64,000 nt of DNA from JAKAXS01 sp041940525 (GTDB taxonomy: Bacteria; Pseudomonadota; Alphaproteobacteria; Rhizobiales; Hyphomicrobiaceae), in the NCBI GenBank assembly GCA_041940525.1, contig JBGTSB010000005.1, positions 1-64,000 of the forward strand, written 5' to 3'. Each line of letters begins with the position of its first letter. The stretch's first letter is position 1. This document shows positions 15,897 to 23,239 of this stretch, piece by piece. A program made the position numbers and the translations under genes. The notes beneath the pieces are model-generated. The model did no database searches. It was not told where the DNA came from and saw nothing but the letters and a program-made list of their open reading frames with translations.

Positions 15897-16358
15897 CTAA
15901 GCTATCTTTTCCCAGCGTCCGGCATCCGACTGGCGCCAATATGTTACTTGGCAGCCCGCAGCCTTCGCCGCTTTCCACTGCTCTCGCGCATTTTGCGTCG
16001 CCTCTTCGTCTCGGCCATCGAACAAGAAGACGATACGCACGAAACCGGTGAAGCTGTCCGGAACCGCGCCATCGACGAGGAACTTCACGCCTGCCTTGTT
16101 TGGCACCTCCTCATCTATCGTCAAAAACACCGGCTGCTCTTCGGCAAACCCATCCTTCTTAGTTCCATGCGGAAGAAAGCTGCCCTCCGAGTATGTCCAC
16201 AGCGCCGTGTCCAGCGCCTCGAGCCTCTCCTGCGACCCGGCTTTGACAACCGCGCGCCAGCCACGCGCCATCGTCCGCTCAAGCAAGTTTGGCAGCACCG
16301 CTTCAAGCGGCTGCCGCTCCAAATGATAAAACAGAACTTCTGTCTGCTCGCCGCTCAT
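15897..16358 (-). CDS. holC: DNA polymerase III subunit chi
   Basis: Clamp-loader accessory subunit of 153 residues that in E. coli links the replisome to SSB. Family features: VLFYHLERQPLEAVLPNLLER, RGWRAVVKAGSQERLEALD, LWTYSEGSFLPHG and VFLFDGRDE. The start overlaps the stop of hslO (ATGA), so it is probably translated together with it. The last six codons are duplicated about 685 bases downstream at the far edge of the repeat island. Confidence 0.92.
   Translation of the reverse strand: MSGEQTEVLFYHLERQPLEAVLPNLLERTMARGWRAVVKAGSQERLEALDTALWTYSEGSFLPHGTKKDGFAEEQPVFLTIDEEVPNKAGVKFLVDGAVPDSFTGFVRIVFLFDGRDEEATQNAREQWKAAKAAGCQVTYWRQSDAGRWEKIA
15901..15919. repeat. Right copy of 19-bp direct repeat (holC 3' end)
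   Basis: gctatcttttcccagcgtc, containing the holC stop region; direct orientation relative to the copy at 15216-15234. Confidence 0.75.
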
Positions 16359-17353
16359 TCCTGTTCCGCCGGCCGGTCTCCATCACCACTCGCATAGCCG
16401 ACCTCATCCAAGGCAAACACATATTTCGTGCTGCAAAACTCGCAAGTGACACTCACGCTGCCGTCTGGCTCAAGCATATCGGCCAACTGTGCGCGCTCAA
16501 AACGGTTGAGAAACATTTGCACCCGCTCTCGCGAGCAGCGGCAGTTCGCGTGCAGAGACTTTCGATCAAAAATCCGCACGCCTTCTTCGTGAAACAAGCG
16601 CAGCAACAGCGTCTCCGACGATAGCATCGGATCAAGCAACTCGTGGTCCTCCACAGTAGCTGCCAGCAGCCGCGCACGATTCCAGTCCTCGTCACTCAGA
16701 TTGGCCTCTTGAGTACCCGCACCCGCATCGGTTTCCGGAGCAGCCTCCAAATGCTGCACCATCAATCCGCCCGCGCGCCAATGCCAGCCGCCCCCACCCG
16801 GCCGCTGATGCCGTGCTACCGCGAGCCGGATGTAACTCGGGAGCTGCTCGGACTGTCTGAAATACGTATGCGCCGCCGCCATCAGAGACTGGCCTTCCAG
16901 CGGCACCACACCCTGGTGCGCTTCACGGCCATCACCGGGATCGAACGTCAACGCGAGGTGGCCATTGCCCAGCAGGTTCCCTTGCGGAACCCGCTGGCCA
17001 GCATCCGCCAGCTCACGCACTTGCTCCTCATCAAACCCAGCATAACCGCGTAACCGGCCCGGCAACTCAATGTCGGAAATCAACATCCGCAAGGGCCCGT
17101 CCGTCTTTGTCTGCAAGCTCAGCTTGCCACCAGGCTTGAGAGCAGCGCTCAGCATCGACGTCAGAGCGAGTGCCTGCCCCAGCATTTCGCTGACAGCATC
17201 GGGATAGGCATGCCGCTGCAATATCGTATCGACGCTCTCCCCCAACCGCACAAGCCGCCCCACCGCCTGCGACCGCTCCGTCCGGAACGGCAGCACGATA
17301 TCGTCTTGGCTCGCCTCAGTTTGAGGTGGTTCTAGCTTGCTCATGATGTCCAT
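16355..17353 (-). CDS. hslO: Redox-regulated chaperone Hsp33
   Basis: Holdase chaperone of 332 residues, activated when oxidation releases zinc from its C-terminal cysteines. The switch is present as CRCSRERV and CEFCSTKYVF (CxC and CxxC). The N-terminal core shows GRLVRLGESVDTIL, GGKLSLQTKTDGP and GQSLMAAAHTYFRQSEQLPS. It starts at MDIMSK; the internal MSK is an alternative. It overlaps holC and is divergent from rpoH across a ~380-base region, so two stress genes share control DNA. In relatives it is usually downstream of argF. Confidence 0.95.
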   Translation of the reverse strand: MDIMSKLEPPQTEASQDDIVLPFRTERSQAVGRLVRLGESVDTILQRHAYPDAVSEMLGQALALTSMLSAALKPGGKLSLQTKTDGPLRMLISDIELPGRLRGYAGFDEEQVRELADAGQRVPQGNLLGNGHLALTFDPGDGREAHQGVVPLEGQSLMAAAHTYFRQSEQLPSYIRLAVARHQRPGGGGWHWRAGGLMVQHLEAAPETDAGAGTQEANLSDEDWNRARLLAATVEDHELLDPMLSSETLLLRLFHEEGVRIFDRKSLHANCRCSRERVQMFLNRFERAQLADMLEPDGSVSVTCEFCSTKYVFALDEVGYASGDGDRPAEQE

Positions 17354-17734
17354 TATTTCTCACACACGCGTTAGAGCGAAAGCCTCCCCATCACAATCTT
17401 GCGAGACGGCTATGCGCTCAGGGCATAGCAATTCGTAACAAATGCCCTACATACCCTTGGCAGATAGACATATTCCGCCCCAGCTCCAACCCCAAAAATC
17501 TGAATATTGCGTCCGCTTTCAATAAGTTACAAAGGCGTAAGTTGCTGTCCAACAGTAAATCCTGTTCTCTAGTAACGAACGCGACGGAAAGCAGTCTGCA
17601 AATCCGTTCATACAGTAAGAACCGAAAGGGCGAGAAACAAACCCGCTAGTTCGGACGTACAGTAAGGTAGTTCAACTCCACGGAGGGACGCGAGGCATCA
17701 GCCGCAAGCTGAACACCCGCGATCAAAATAGCAG
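17354..17734. promoter_or_regulatory. hslO-rpoH divergent control region
   Basis: No gene. Three direct copies of ACAGTAA lie at 17552, 17612 and 17659; the last two share TACAGTAAG, and the first forms a near inverted repeat with TTGCTGT just before it. A 7-bp inverted repeat GCTATGC/GCATAGC lies at 17409-17429. No clear ribosome-binding site precedes the rpoH ATG. Promoter elements could not be assigned with confidence. Confidence 0.55.
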
Positions 17735-18628
17735 ATGAGTAACAGAACGCTTCCAACAATCGCAGGTGATGCCGGCGGTCTGTCGCGTTACCTGGACGAA
17801 ATTCGCAAGTTCCCCATGCTGGAGCCTTGCGAAGAATACATGCTGGCCAAGCGTTGGACCGAACACGAAGATTCGGAAGCAGCGCAGAAACTGATCACCT
17901 CCCATTTGCGTCTGGTTGCCCGCATCGCCATGGGCTACCGCGGCTATGGCCTGCCCATCGGCGAAGTCATCTCCGAAGGCAACGTCGGCCTGATGCAGGC
18001 GGTGAAACGTTTCGAACCGGACCGGGGCTTCCGCCTTGCCACATATGCGATGTGGTGGATCCGCGCCTCGATTCAAGAATACATCCTGCGCTCGTGGTCC
18101 CTGGTGAAGATGGGCACGACGGCTGCGCAAAAGAAGCTGTTCTTCAATCTGCGCCGCGCCAAGAGCCAGCTGCAACAACTGGAAGACGGCGACCTGAAGC
18201 CGGAGCATGTCAAGACGATCGCCAAACGCCTTGGCGTGACGGAAGACGACGTGGTGTCGATGAACCGCCGCCTAGGTGGCGACAGTTCATTGAATGCACC
18301 CGTGCGCGCCGATCAGGAGTCAGGCGAATGGCAGGATTGGCTCGTCGACGATGGGCCAACCCAGGAAGACATGCTGGCCGAAAGCGAAGAACTCGACCAG
18401 CGCAGGTCCTTCCTGAACGACGCCGTGGCCAGCTTAAACGATCGCGAACGGCGCATCTTCGAGGCACGCCGGCTTAGCGACGATCCCATCACGCTGGAAG
18501 AACTCTCAACAGAGTTCGGAGTGTCGCGCGAGCGCATTCGCCAGATCGAAGTCCGCGCCTTTGAAAAAGTTCAGAAGGCGGTTCAAGGCTCGGCTAAGTC
18601 TGCCGGCATGATGGAAATGACCGATTGA
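17735..18628 (+). CDS. rpoH: RNA polymerase heat-shock sigma factor RpoH (sigma-32)
   Basis: Alternative sigma factor of 297 residues that directs RNA polymerase to heat-shock promoters. Region 2 (SHLRLVARIAMGYRGYGLPIG..., YAMWWIRASIQEYILRSWSLV), the RpoH-box-like QKKLFFNLRRAKSQ and region 4 (LEELSTEFGVSRERIRQIEVRAFEKV) are intact. The N-terminus (NRTLPTIAGDAGGLSRYLDEIRKFPML) is the alphaproteobacterial form and fixes the start although a Shine-Dalgarno is not evident. A strong hairpin follows the stop codon. Confidence 0.97.
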   Translation: MSNRTLPTIAGDAGGLSRYLDEIRKFPMLEPCEEYMLAKRWTEHEDSEAAQKLITSHLRLVARIAMGYRGYGLPIGEVISEGNVGLMQAVKRFEPDRGFRLATYAMWWIRASIQEYILRSWSLVKMGTTAAQKKLFFNLRRAKSQLQQLEDGDLKPEHVKTIAKRLGVTEDDVVSMNRRLGGDSSLNAPVRADQESGEWQDWLVDDGPTQEDMLAESEELDQRRSFLNDAVASLNDRERRIFEARRLSDDPITLEELSTEFGVSRERIRQIEVRAFEKVQKAVQGSAKSAGMMEMTD

Positions 18629-18630
18629 TC

Positions 18631-18661
18631 ATTCCCCCGCGTCCGTGCGACGTGGGGGAAT
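18631..18661 (+). promoter_or_regulatory. Hairpin covering the rlmJ ribosome-binding site and start codon
   Basis: A 13-bp stem with one G-T wobble (ATTCCCCCGCGTC against GACGTGGGGGAAT, 5-base loop) begins 3 bases after the rpoH stop. Its right arm contains the GGGGGA ribosome-binding site and the first two bases of the rlmJ ATG. There is no T-run, so a simple terminator is less likely. Confidence 0.7.
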
Positions 18662-19514
18662 GAATTACCGTCACGCCTACCACGCAGGCAACTTCGCGGA
18701 CGTCATTAAGCACGCGACCTTGTCTCTGGTCATCGAACATCTCAAAAAGAAAGAGACGGCCTTCCGTGTGATTGACACTCACGCCGGAACAGGCCGCTAC
18801 GACCTGTTTAGCGTTGAGGCGGATAAAACGCAGGAATGGCGCGGCGGCATCGGCAAATTGCTGGACGCTGATCTGCCGGAGAATATTGGGGGCATTCTCG
18901 CGCCGTATCTCAACGTTGTGAAAGACTGCAACGCGGGCACAAAATCTCTAGCCCACTATCCCGGCAGTCCGCTGCTAGCCAAGATGCTCCTCCGCCAGCA
19001 GGACCGGATGATTGCAAACGAATTGCATCCAGCGGACGTGGAAGAACTCCGGGCTCTGTTTGCCAAAGACAAGCAAGTGAAGATCACCGCACTCGACGGC
19101 TGGACGGCGCTCAAAGCCTTTCTTCCCCCTAAGGAGCGGCGGGGTGTCGTCCTGATCGACCCGCCGTTTGAGGAAAGTGGAGAGCGCGAAAGACTGGTCA
19201 CCGCCCTAAAGGAATGCGTCCGCCGGTTCGCCACTGGAACCGTTCTTCTCTGGTATCCGATCAAGGCAATCGAGCCGATCAACATCATGCAGAAGCAGAT
19301 CGCCAGCTTAGAGGTACCCAAAATCCTCAATGCACAGCTGTTTCTCCACCAGCCTAAAGACGCTTCGAGATTGAACGGTACAGGCCTCGCAATCCTTAAC
19401 CCACCCTTCGCACTTGACGAGAAGCTCCGGACTCTTCTGCCCTTTTTGTCTAGTCGGCTAGGACAAGCCGGTTCGGCGGGGTGGACGTTGGAATGGCTAA
19501 CTCAAAAGGACTAA
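18660..19514 (+). CDS. rlmJ: 23S rRNA (adenine-2030-N6)-methyltransferase RlmJ
   Basis: SAM-dependent rRNA methyltransferase of 284 residues. The N-terminal signature MNYRHAYHAGNFADVIKH is diagnostic; it is followed by the SAM-binding DTHAGTGRYDL and the catalytic DPPFEESGE (DPPF motif). The ATG at 18660 matches the family N-terminus; a GTG 15 bases upstream is possible. Translation may be limited by the hairpin that encloses the start region. Located 31 bases after rpoH and possibly co-transcribed. Confidence 0.95.
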   Translation: MNYRHAYHAGNFADVIKHATLSLVIEHLKKKETAFRVIDTHAGTGRYDLFSVEADKTQEWRGGIGKLLDADLPENIGGILAPYLNVVKDCNAGTKSLAHYPGSPLLAKMLLRQQDRMIANELHPADVEELRALFAKDKQVKITALDGWTALKAFLPPKERRGVVLIDPPFEESGERERLVTALKECVRRFATGTVLLWYPIKAIEPINIMQKQIASLEVPKILNAQLFLHQPKDASRLNGTGLAILNPPFALDEKLRTLLPFLSSRLGQAGSAGWTLEWLTQKD

Positions 19515-19664
19515 TCAAGAGATTGCGCGGCCAAGCGCATTTTTTGTTGCACCAATTAGTCCGTTTGCTGATACTGCGCCCCGCGACGAAAAGATCGGCC
19601 CATCGCGAAAGCCCGGCCGGTATCTCAAAGGGTAGCGGTGCGTGTCGTTACCAGTACTGATTCC

Positions 19665-19717
19665 AAGATCATGAGCTGGTCAAGCAACGCCGATCTAAAG
19701 CCGCACAACATGATCTT
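19665..19717 (+). promoter_or_regulatory. Long-range inverted repeat in the csp leader
   Basis: AAGATCATG at 19665-19673 and CATGATCTT at 19709-19717 are perfect 9-base complements. The right arm directly abuts the AAGGAG ribosome-binding site of the cold-shock gene, so folding could change ribosome access. Confidence 0.5.
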
Positions 19718-19731
19718 AAGGAGAAGTCGCA

Positions 19732-19947
19732 ATGCGGCAGACAGGAACTGTAAAATTTTATAACTCGCAGAAGGGGTATGGCTTCATCACACCCGACGAC
19801 GGCGGCAAGGATGTCTTCGTTCATGTCACGGCGGTGGAGCAATCTGGGATCAATCAGTTGGATGAGGGGCTTCGCATCTCTTTCGAGACCGAACCCGACA
19901 AGCGCGGCAAAGGCCCGAAAGCGGTGAACCTGCAGCAACAGGCCTAA
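19732..19947 (+). CDS. Cold-shock protein (CspA family)
   Basis: Single cold-shock domain of 71 residues that binds single-stranded RNA or DNA and melts secondary structure. RNP1 (KGYGFITP) and RNP2 (VFVHVTAVE) are present after the typical start MRQTGTVKFYNSQ. The ribosome-binding site AAGGAG is good, and a ~215-base upstream region, likely holding a long leader, contains an inverted repeat adjoining it. Stands alone between rlmJ and a small exported protein. Confidence 0.95.
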   Translation: MRQTGTVKFYNSQKGYGFITPDDGGKDVFVHVTAVEQSGINQLDEGLRISFETEPDKRGKGPKAVNLQQQA

Positions 19948-20115
19948 GGCAACCTGTGTTTGCGCGGCACGCAAGCCGTAGCCGCACAGCAACGAGCTGC
20001 AAATTTCTGTAGTTCGAGATCGCAGAGCATCAATTCCAATCTTGCAACGGCGGCGAAGTCGGGCTCACAGTCCAATCCGGCATTGCCGCCGTTACTCTTA
20101 TTGAGGAGTGGAACC

Positions 20116-20424
20116 ATGATCAGGTTCGACAAGACTTTAATTGCTTGTGCTGCAGTCGCAGCTGTTGCCCTTTCGGGCGCTGCTGCCGCCGACGCCAAAA
20201 CCTGCTTCAAAAAAGCTGGTACTGGCGAAGCCGGAACGAAAGCTGGCGCAAAATTCCAGGTTGATGAAGTCCTACTTCAAGCAACTGACTGGGGAGCGTG
20301 GGCATCTTGGATGGCTACGGGTACAACGCCGGGCTACACGTTTGGCAAGCGCAGGTACCGTTGCTCGAAAGGCGGTTCCTGGGGATGGAAGTGCTACGGA
20401 CAAGCAACCATCTGCAAGCTCTAA
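20116..20424 (+). CDS. Small exported cysteine-containing protein, unknown function
   Basis: A 102-residue protein with a clear signal peptide (hydrophobic ACAAVAAVALSGAAAADA, about residues 11-28), then a mature part of about 75 residues with four cysteines (KTCFKK, RCSKG, KCYGQ, ICKL) that could form two disulfides, and a Trp/Gly-rich middle (DWGAWASWMATG). The start follows GAGGAGTGG. It has its own strong terminator. No family is recognised. The ATG at 19960 in the same frame was rejected because it would bury the signal peptide. Confidence 0.75.
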   Translation: MIRFDKTLIACAAVAAVALSGAAAADAKTCFKKAGTGEAGTKAGAKFQVDEVLLQATDWGAWASWMATGTTPGYTFGKRRYRCSKGGSWGWKCYGQATICKL

Positions 20425-20432
20425 GGAAATAT

Positions 20433-20462
20433 GCGGCGGGCCTGAAACCCGCCGCCTTTTTT
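20433..20462 (+). terminator. Rho-independent terminator
   Basis: Stem GCGGCGGG/CCCGCCGC with loop CCTGAAA, followed by C and six T, a few bases after the stop of the small exported protein. Confidence 0.9.
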
Positions 20463-20469
20463 CAGGTCC

Positions 20470-20760
20470 TCAGCGCGAAATGGCATTCTTGATCAGGCCG
20501 ATCACGGCCATCACGATCGCGCCGCCAACACCACCACCGGCAAACTGCTGAGCCAGAGCGCCGATATCCAAACCACCGCCGCCGGAAATGTCCGGCATTC
20601 CAAGAACATTGCCGAGAATCTGGCCGCCAAGCCCGCCGCCGAGAATACCGGCAAGCGAGTTGCCAAGCGCGCCAAGGCTCAAATTCTTTAACAGCGAGCC
20701 GGCTACGTTGCCGCCTACGGCACCGGCGACCAGCTGAAGAATTAACGTTGTGATGTCCAT
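20470..20760 (-). CDS. Glycine-rich hydrophobic small protein, unknown function
   Basis: A 96-residue protein with regularly spaced Gly-rich hydrophobic segments (LILQLVAGAVGGNVAGSLL, SLAGILGGGLGGQILGNVLG, GGGVGGAIVMAVIGLIKNAI). These resemble glycine-zipper helices that insert in or line membranes. No signal cleavage site is evident. It is convergent with the preceding exported protein and divergent from the next one. The family was not recognised; the coding assignment rests on the full open frame and its consistent composition. Confidence 0.65.
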   Translation of the reverse strand: MDITTLILQLVAGAVGGNVAGSLLKNLSLGALGNSLAGILGGGLGGQILGNVLGMPDISGGGGLDIGALAQQFAGGGVGGAIVMAVIGLIKNAISR

Positions 20761-20938
20761 TTGCGTTGTCTCCCAAGCGCTTGTTTTCCGAGCTGTGCCA
20801 TCAGCCCTGCCGCACGAGCGGCTATTCCCTTATAGGCGGGACAATCAGCACACCCAACTACACTTTTCGCAATGAGAGCAGTACCAAAAGCGAGGTAATA
20901 ATGCTGATTTCCAGCAAAAGCCTCAGTGGTGCTACAGT

Positions 20939-20962
20939 CACAGCGCTTGGTAAAGCGCTGTG
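20939..20962. other. Perfect 10-bp hairpin upstream of a small exported-protein gene
   Basis: CACAGCGCTT-GGTA-AAGCGCTGTG. It lies about 95 bases before the chosen start of the next gene. It could be an operator or an RNA structure; no T-run follows directly. Confidence 0.55.
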
Positions 20963-21056
20963 GAACATCCTTTTGGTCAAGCTATTTAAACCTATATCCG
21001 CTTTAAGTGTTCTTCTGCTATCCGAGCAGCATGATTTTATAGAAGGGTCTCAAATT

Positions 21057-21356
21057 ATGGCTTCGTTCCGATGCATGGCCGCTGTTTTCGTTGCGGTATT
21101 TGGTTTCAGCGCGATGCTCGTCGACGCCAGCCCTGCTGCTGCAGCCGAAAAGAAGCGCTCTCGCGTGGGCGGGTATTCCTATAGCCAGTCCGACACAATC
21201 AACACCTATGGCGACTCGCGCGGCCGCTACGGTTCAGCCCTATCCCTGCGCGACCCGCACCTGGGCCGTCAAACCGAAGGCGGACCATTCGATCACGGAT
21301 TCTTCTTCGATTCTGGCGTCACGCGGCATGGTGGCGACTCGCCTTACATGCGCTAA
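21057..21356 (+). CDS. Small exported protein, unknown function
   Basis: A 99-residue protein with a signal peptide (MAAVFVAVFGFSAMLVDASPAAAA) followed by a basic, Gly/Ser/Tyr/Asp-rich mature part (VGGYSYSQSDTINTYGDSRGRYGS, ending DSGVTRHGGDSPYMR). The ATG at 21057 places the signal at the N-terminus and follows AAGGGTC. A longer in-frame start at 20901 has a GAGG site but would put a hydrophobic extension before the signal peptide. No family recognised. Confidence 0.65.
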   Translation: MASFRCMAAVFVAVFGFSAMLVDASPAAAAEKKRSRVGGYSYSQSDTINTYGDSRGRYGSALSLRDPHLGRQTEGGPFDHGFFFDSGVTRHGGDSPYMR

Positions 21357-21528
21357 AGCGCCACGAAAATCTGAGAAACATGCGGCGTGGAACCCACAGG
21401 TTCCGCGCCGAAATTGTATCCACTCAAATTTGCCATGAATAACGTCATATTGATGCCGTCAAAACCTAGGCAAGGCCGCTCACCATGGCTATAGCTGGAC
21501 ACCAACCACAAAGTTTTTGGAGACGCTG

Positions 21529-22329
21529 ATGTCCACCAGGTCGTCATTGATTGCCACCATCGTTTGCGCGCTCGCCATTGGCACCGCTGCAGCACCGGCC
21601 CACGCCGCGTGTAAAAGAATGGGCTTCACCGTCAACGACTACGGCAAGGAAGGCCCAACGCGCGACGCCAAGAATTTGCTCGACAAAGAGATTGCCAAGT
21701 GGGCCGCCGACAATGGCGTCACCAAGTATTCGGTCGGCAAGAAGACGGTGAAGTGTGAGCTCTTCCTCGACGTGCTCTTGTTCGATGAACATACCTGCAC
21801 GGCGACCGCATCTGTCTGCTGGGGCAACGAACCGAAGAAGTCTGAGAAGACAGCCGCCAAAGAGGACAAGGCTGACGACAGCGCTTCTGAAAAGGAAGCG
21901 GCTAAAGCGAAGGACGACAGCGCCGAGGAAACGAAACAGGCTGAAGCAGCATCGGAAGATGCAGCTCCAGAGCAGAGCGCTGCTGAAGAAAAATCAGCCG
22001 CCGCTGAGCCTGAAACCAAGGAAGGCGCTGACGTAGAAACCGGCGCCCTGAACGAAGACAGCGCCACGGAAGAATCGGGCACCGCCGAAGAGACAGCGGC
22101 AACCGCAGCCGAAGAAGCCGCTGCCGCCGCTGAACAAGCTTTAAGGGATGCCAACGAGGAAGCTGCTGAAGCCGATAAGCAAACGGCTGCAAAGGACTCG
22201 CCAACGGCCATCGAACGGGCCGCCGCCGCAGCCGAACGCGCAGCCGAAGCTGCAGAACGCGCAGCACGCGCTGCTGAGCAGGCCGCAGCTGCATCGCGCT
22301 CGGCAATAGCCGCCAGCAAAAACGAATAA
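21529..22329 (+). CDS. Exported protein with N-terminal cysteine domain and long Ala/Glu-rich tail
   Basis: A 266-residue protein. A signal peptide (about 1-25, ending APAHA) leads to a ~75-residue domain with four cysteines (AACKRMGF, TVKCELFLD, EHTCTATASVCWG) containing TVNDYGKEGPTRDAKNLLDKEI. About 160 residues of low-complexity Ala/Glu/Lys/Ser sequence follow, ending in AAE(R/Q)AA-type near-repeats likely to form long helices. The start follows TTGGAGACG. The small Cys domain, not the tail, is the part worth a homology search. A strong terminator follows. Confidence 0.75.
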   Translation: MSTRSSLIATIVCALAIGTAAAPAHAACKRMGFTVNDYGKEGPTRDAKNLLDKEIAKWAADNGVTKYSVGKKTVKCELFLDVLLFDEHTCTATASVCWGNEPKKSEKTAAKEDKADDSASEKEAAKAKDDSAEETKQAEAASEDAAPEQSAAEEKSAAAEPETKEGADVETGALNEDSATEESGTAEETAATAAEEAAAAAEQALRDANEEAAEADKQTAAKDSPTAIERAAAAAERAAEAAERAARAAEQAAAASRSAIAASKNE

Positions 22330-22357
22330 GCAAAAGCGTCTCGCGAAATGGATTCAG

Positions 22358-22396
22358 AACGGCGCGGCGGCCCTTGATTGCCGCGCCGTTTATTTT
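22358..22396 (+). terminator. Rho-independent terminator
   Basis: An 11-bp stem (AACGGCGCGGC and its complement, 11-base loop) followed by TATTTT, 28 bases after the stop of the Ala/Glu-rich protein. It may also serve the fetB transcript arriving from the other side. Confidence 0.8.
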
Positions 22397-22430
22397 GGAG
22401 GCAAGGCAAAGCGCGCGAAGGCCAAAGCCC

Positions 22431-23237
22431 TTACGGCTTAACCGCCGTGCCCAACCGCTCAAGCCGTAACCGATGTCGATCATCCGTGATGAGCAACACT
22501 GAACCGAACGCGGCTGTTAGAACCGCTAGCCCTGTCGCCCCCGCGATCACGAACAATATCATGATCTGATACTTCGCAGCCTCGGCGGGATCTGCGCCAG
22601 CCAAGATCTGCCCTGTCATCATGCCAGGAATGGCAACAATGCCCGCCGTGGCCATGGCCGTGATGATGGGCAGCATGCCCGCCCGAACAGCGTTGCGCAG
22701 AATGTCTCCCAAGGCGGAGAACCTTGGCTCGCCCAACGCGAGACGCTCCTCAACCGCCTTACGATCACGCGTGGCCGCTGTCGCGACCGAGTCGAGAACC
22801 AAACCAGCACCGGCGAGTCCATTCCCAACGATCATGCCCAGGATTGGCAGAAAGTAGCGCGGCGCATACCAGGGATCAGCACCGATAATTGCGATCACGA
22901 CGACAATCGTCGTTATGAGTCCAGCGAAGAACGGCGGGCCGCCCGCGAGCACGTAACCGCGCCAGCCCTTGACGCGCCGCGACTGTTGCGCGGCAACCTC
23001 ATAGCCGGTGGCCAATAACATCAACACGGCAAACCCGAGCGTCGCCCACACTGTGTTGGAGGCAAAGATTGCCTTCATCAAGAGACCCAACAGCGTCAGC
23101 TGCACAACCGTTCGCACCGCCGCGACGGCAAGCCGCCGTTCCATATTGAGCCGGAACGCAAAAGAAATGGCGCCGTTGATCAGCAATAACAAAGCGGCGA
23201 GCGCAATGTCCCAGTACGACAGGGTCAGGTAATCCAT
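22431..23237 (-). CDS. fetB: ABC exporter permease, FetB/YbbM family (UPF0014)
   Basis: Membrane component of 268 residues of the FetAB exporter type, linked to iron export and oxidative-stress resistance in E. coli. Typical features: N-terminal helices (DIALAALLLLINGAISFAF), AVAAVRTVVQLTLLGLLM and the conserved GMIVGNGLAGAGLVLDSV and AIPGMMTGQILAGADPAEAAKYQI. The ATPase gene lies immediately upstream on the same strand, with two bases between them. Confidence 0.92.
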   Translation of the reverse strand: MDYLTLSYWDIALAALLLLINGAISFAFRLNMERRLAVAAVRTVVQLTLLGLLMKAIFASNTVWATLGFAVLMLLATGYEVAAQQSRRVKGWRGYVLAGGPPFFAGLITTIVVVIAIIGADPWYAPRYFLPILGMIVGNGLAGAGLVLDSVATAATRDRKAVEERLALGEPRFSALGDILRNAVRAGMLPIITAMATAGIVAIPGMMTGQILAGADPAEAAKYQIMILFVIAGATGLAVLTAAFGSVLLITDDRHRLRLERLGTAVKP

Positions 23238-23239
23238 TC

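Noticed and set aside
21639..22409. Minus-strand Ser/Ala-repeat open frame opposite the Ala/Glu-rich exported protein
   Set aside because: It is the mirror image of the low-complexity tail; the plus strand has signal peptide, ribosome-binding site and terminator.
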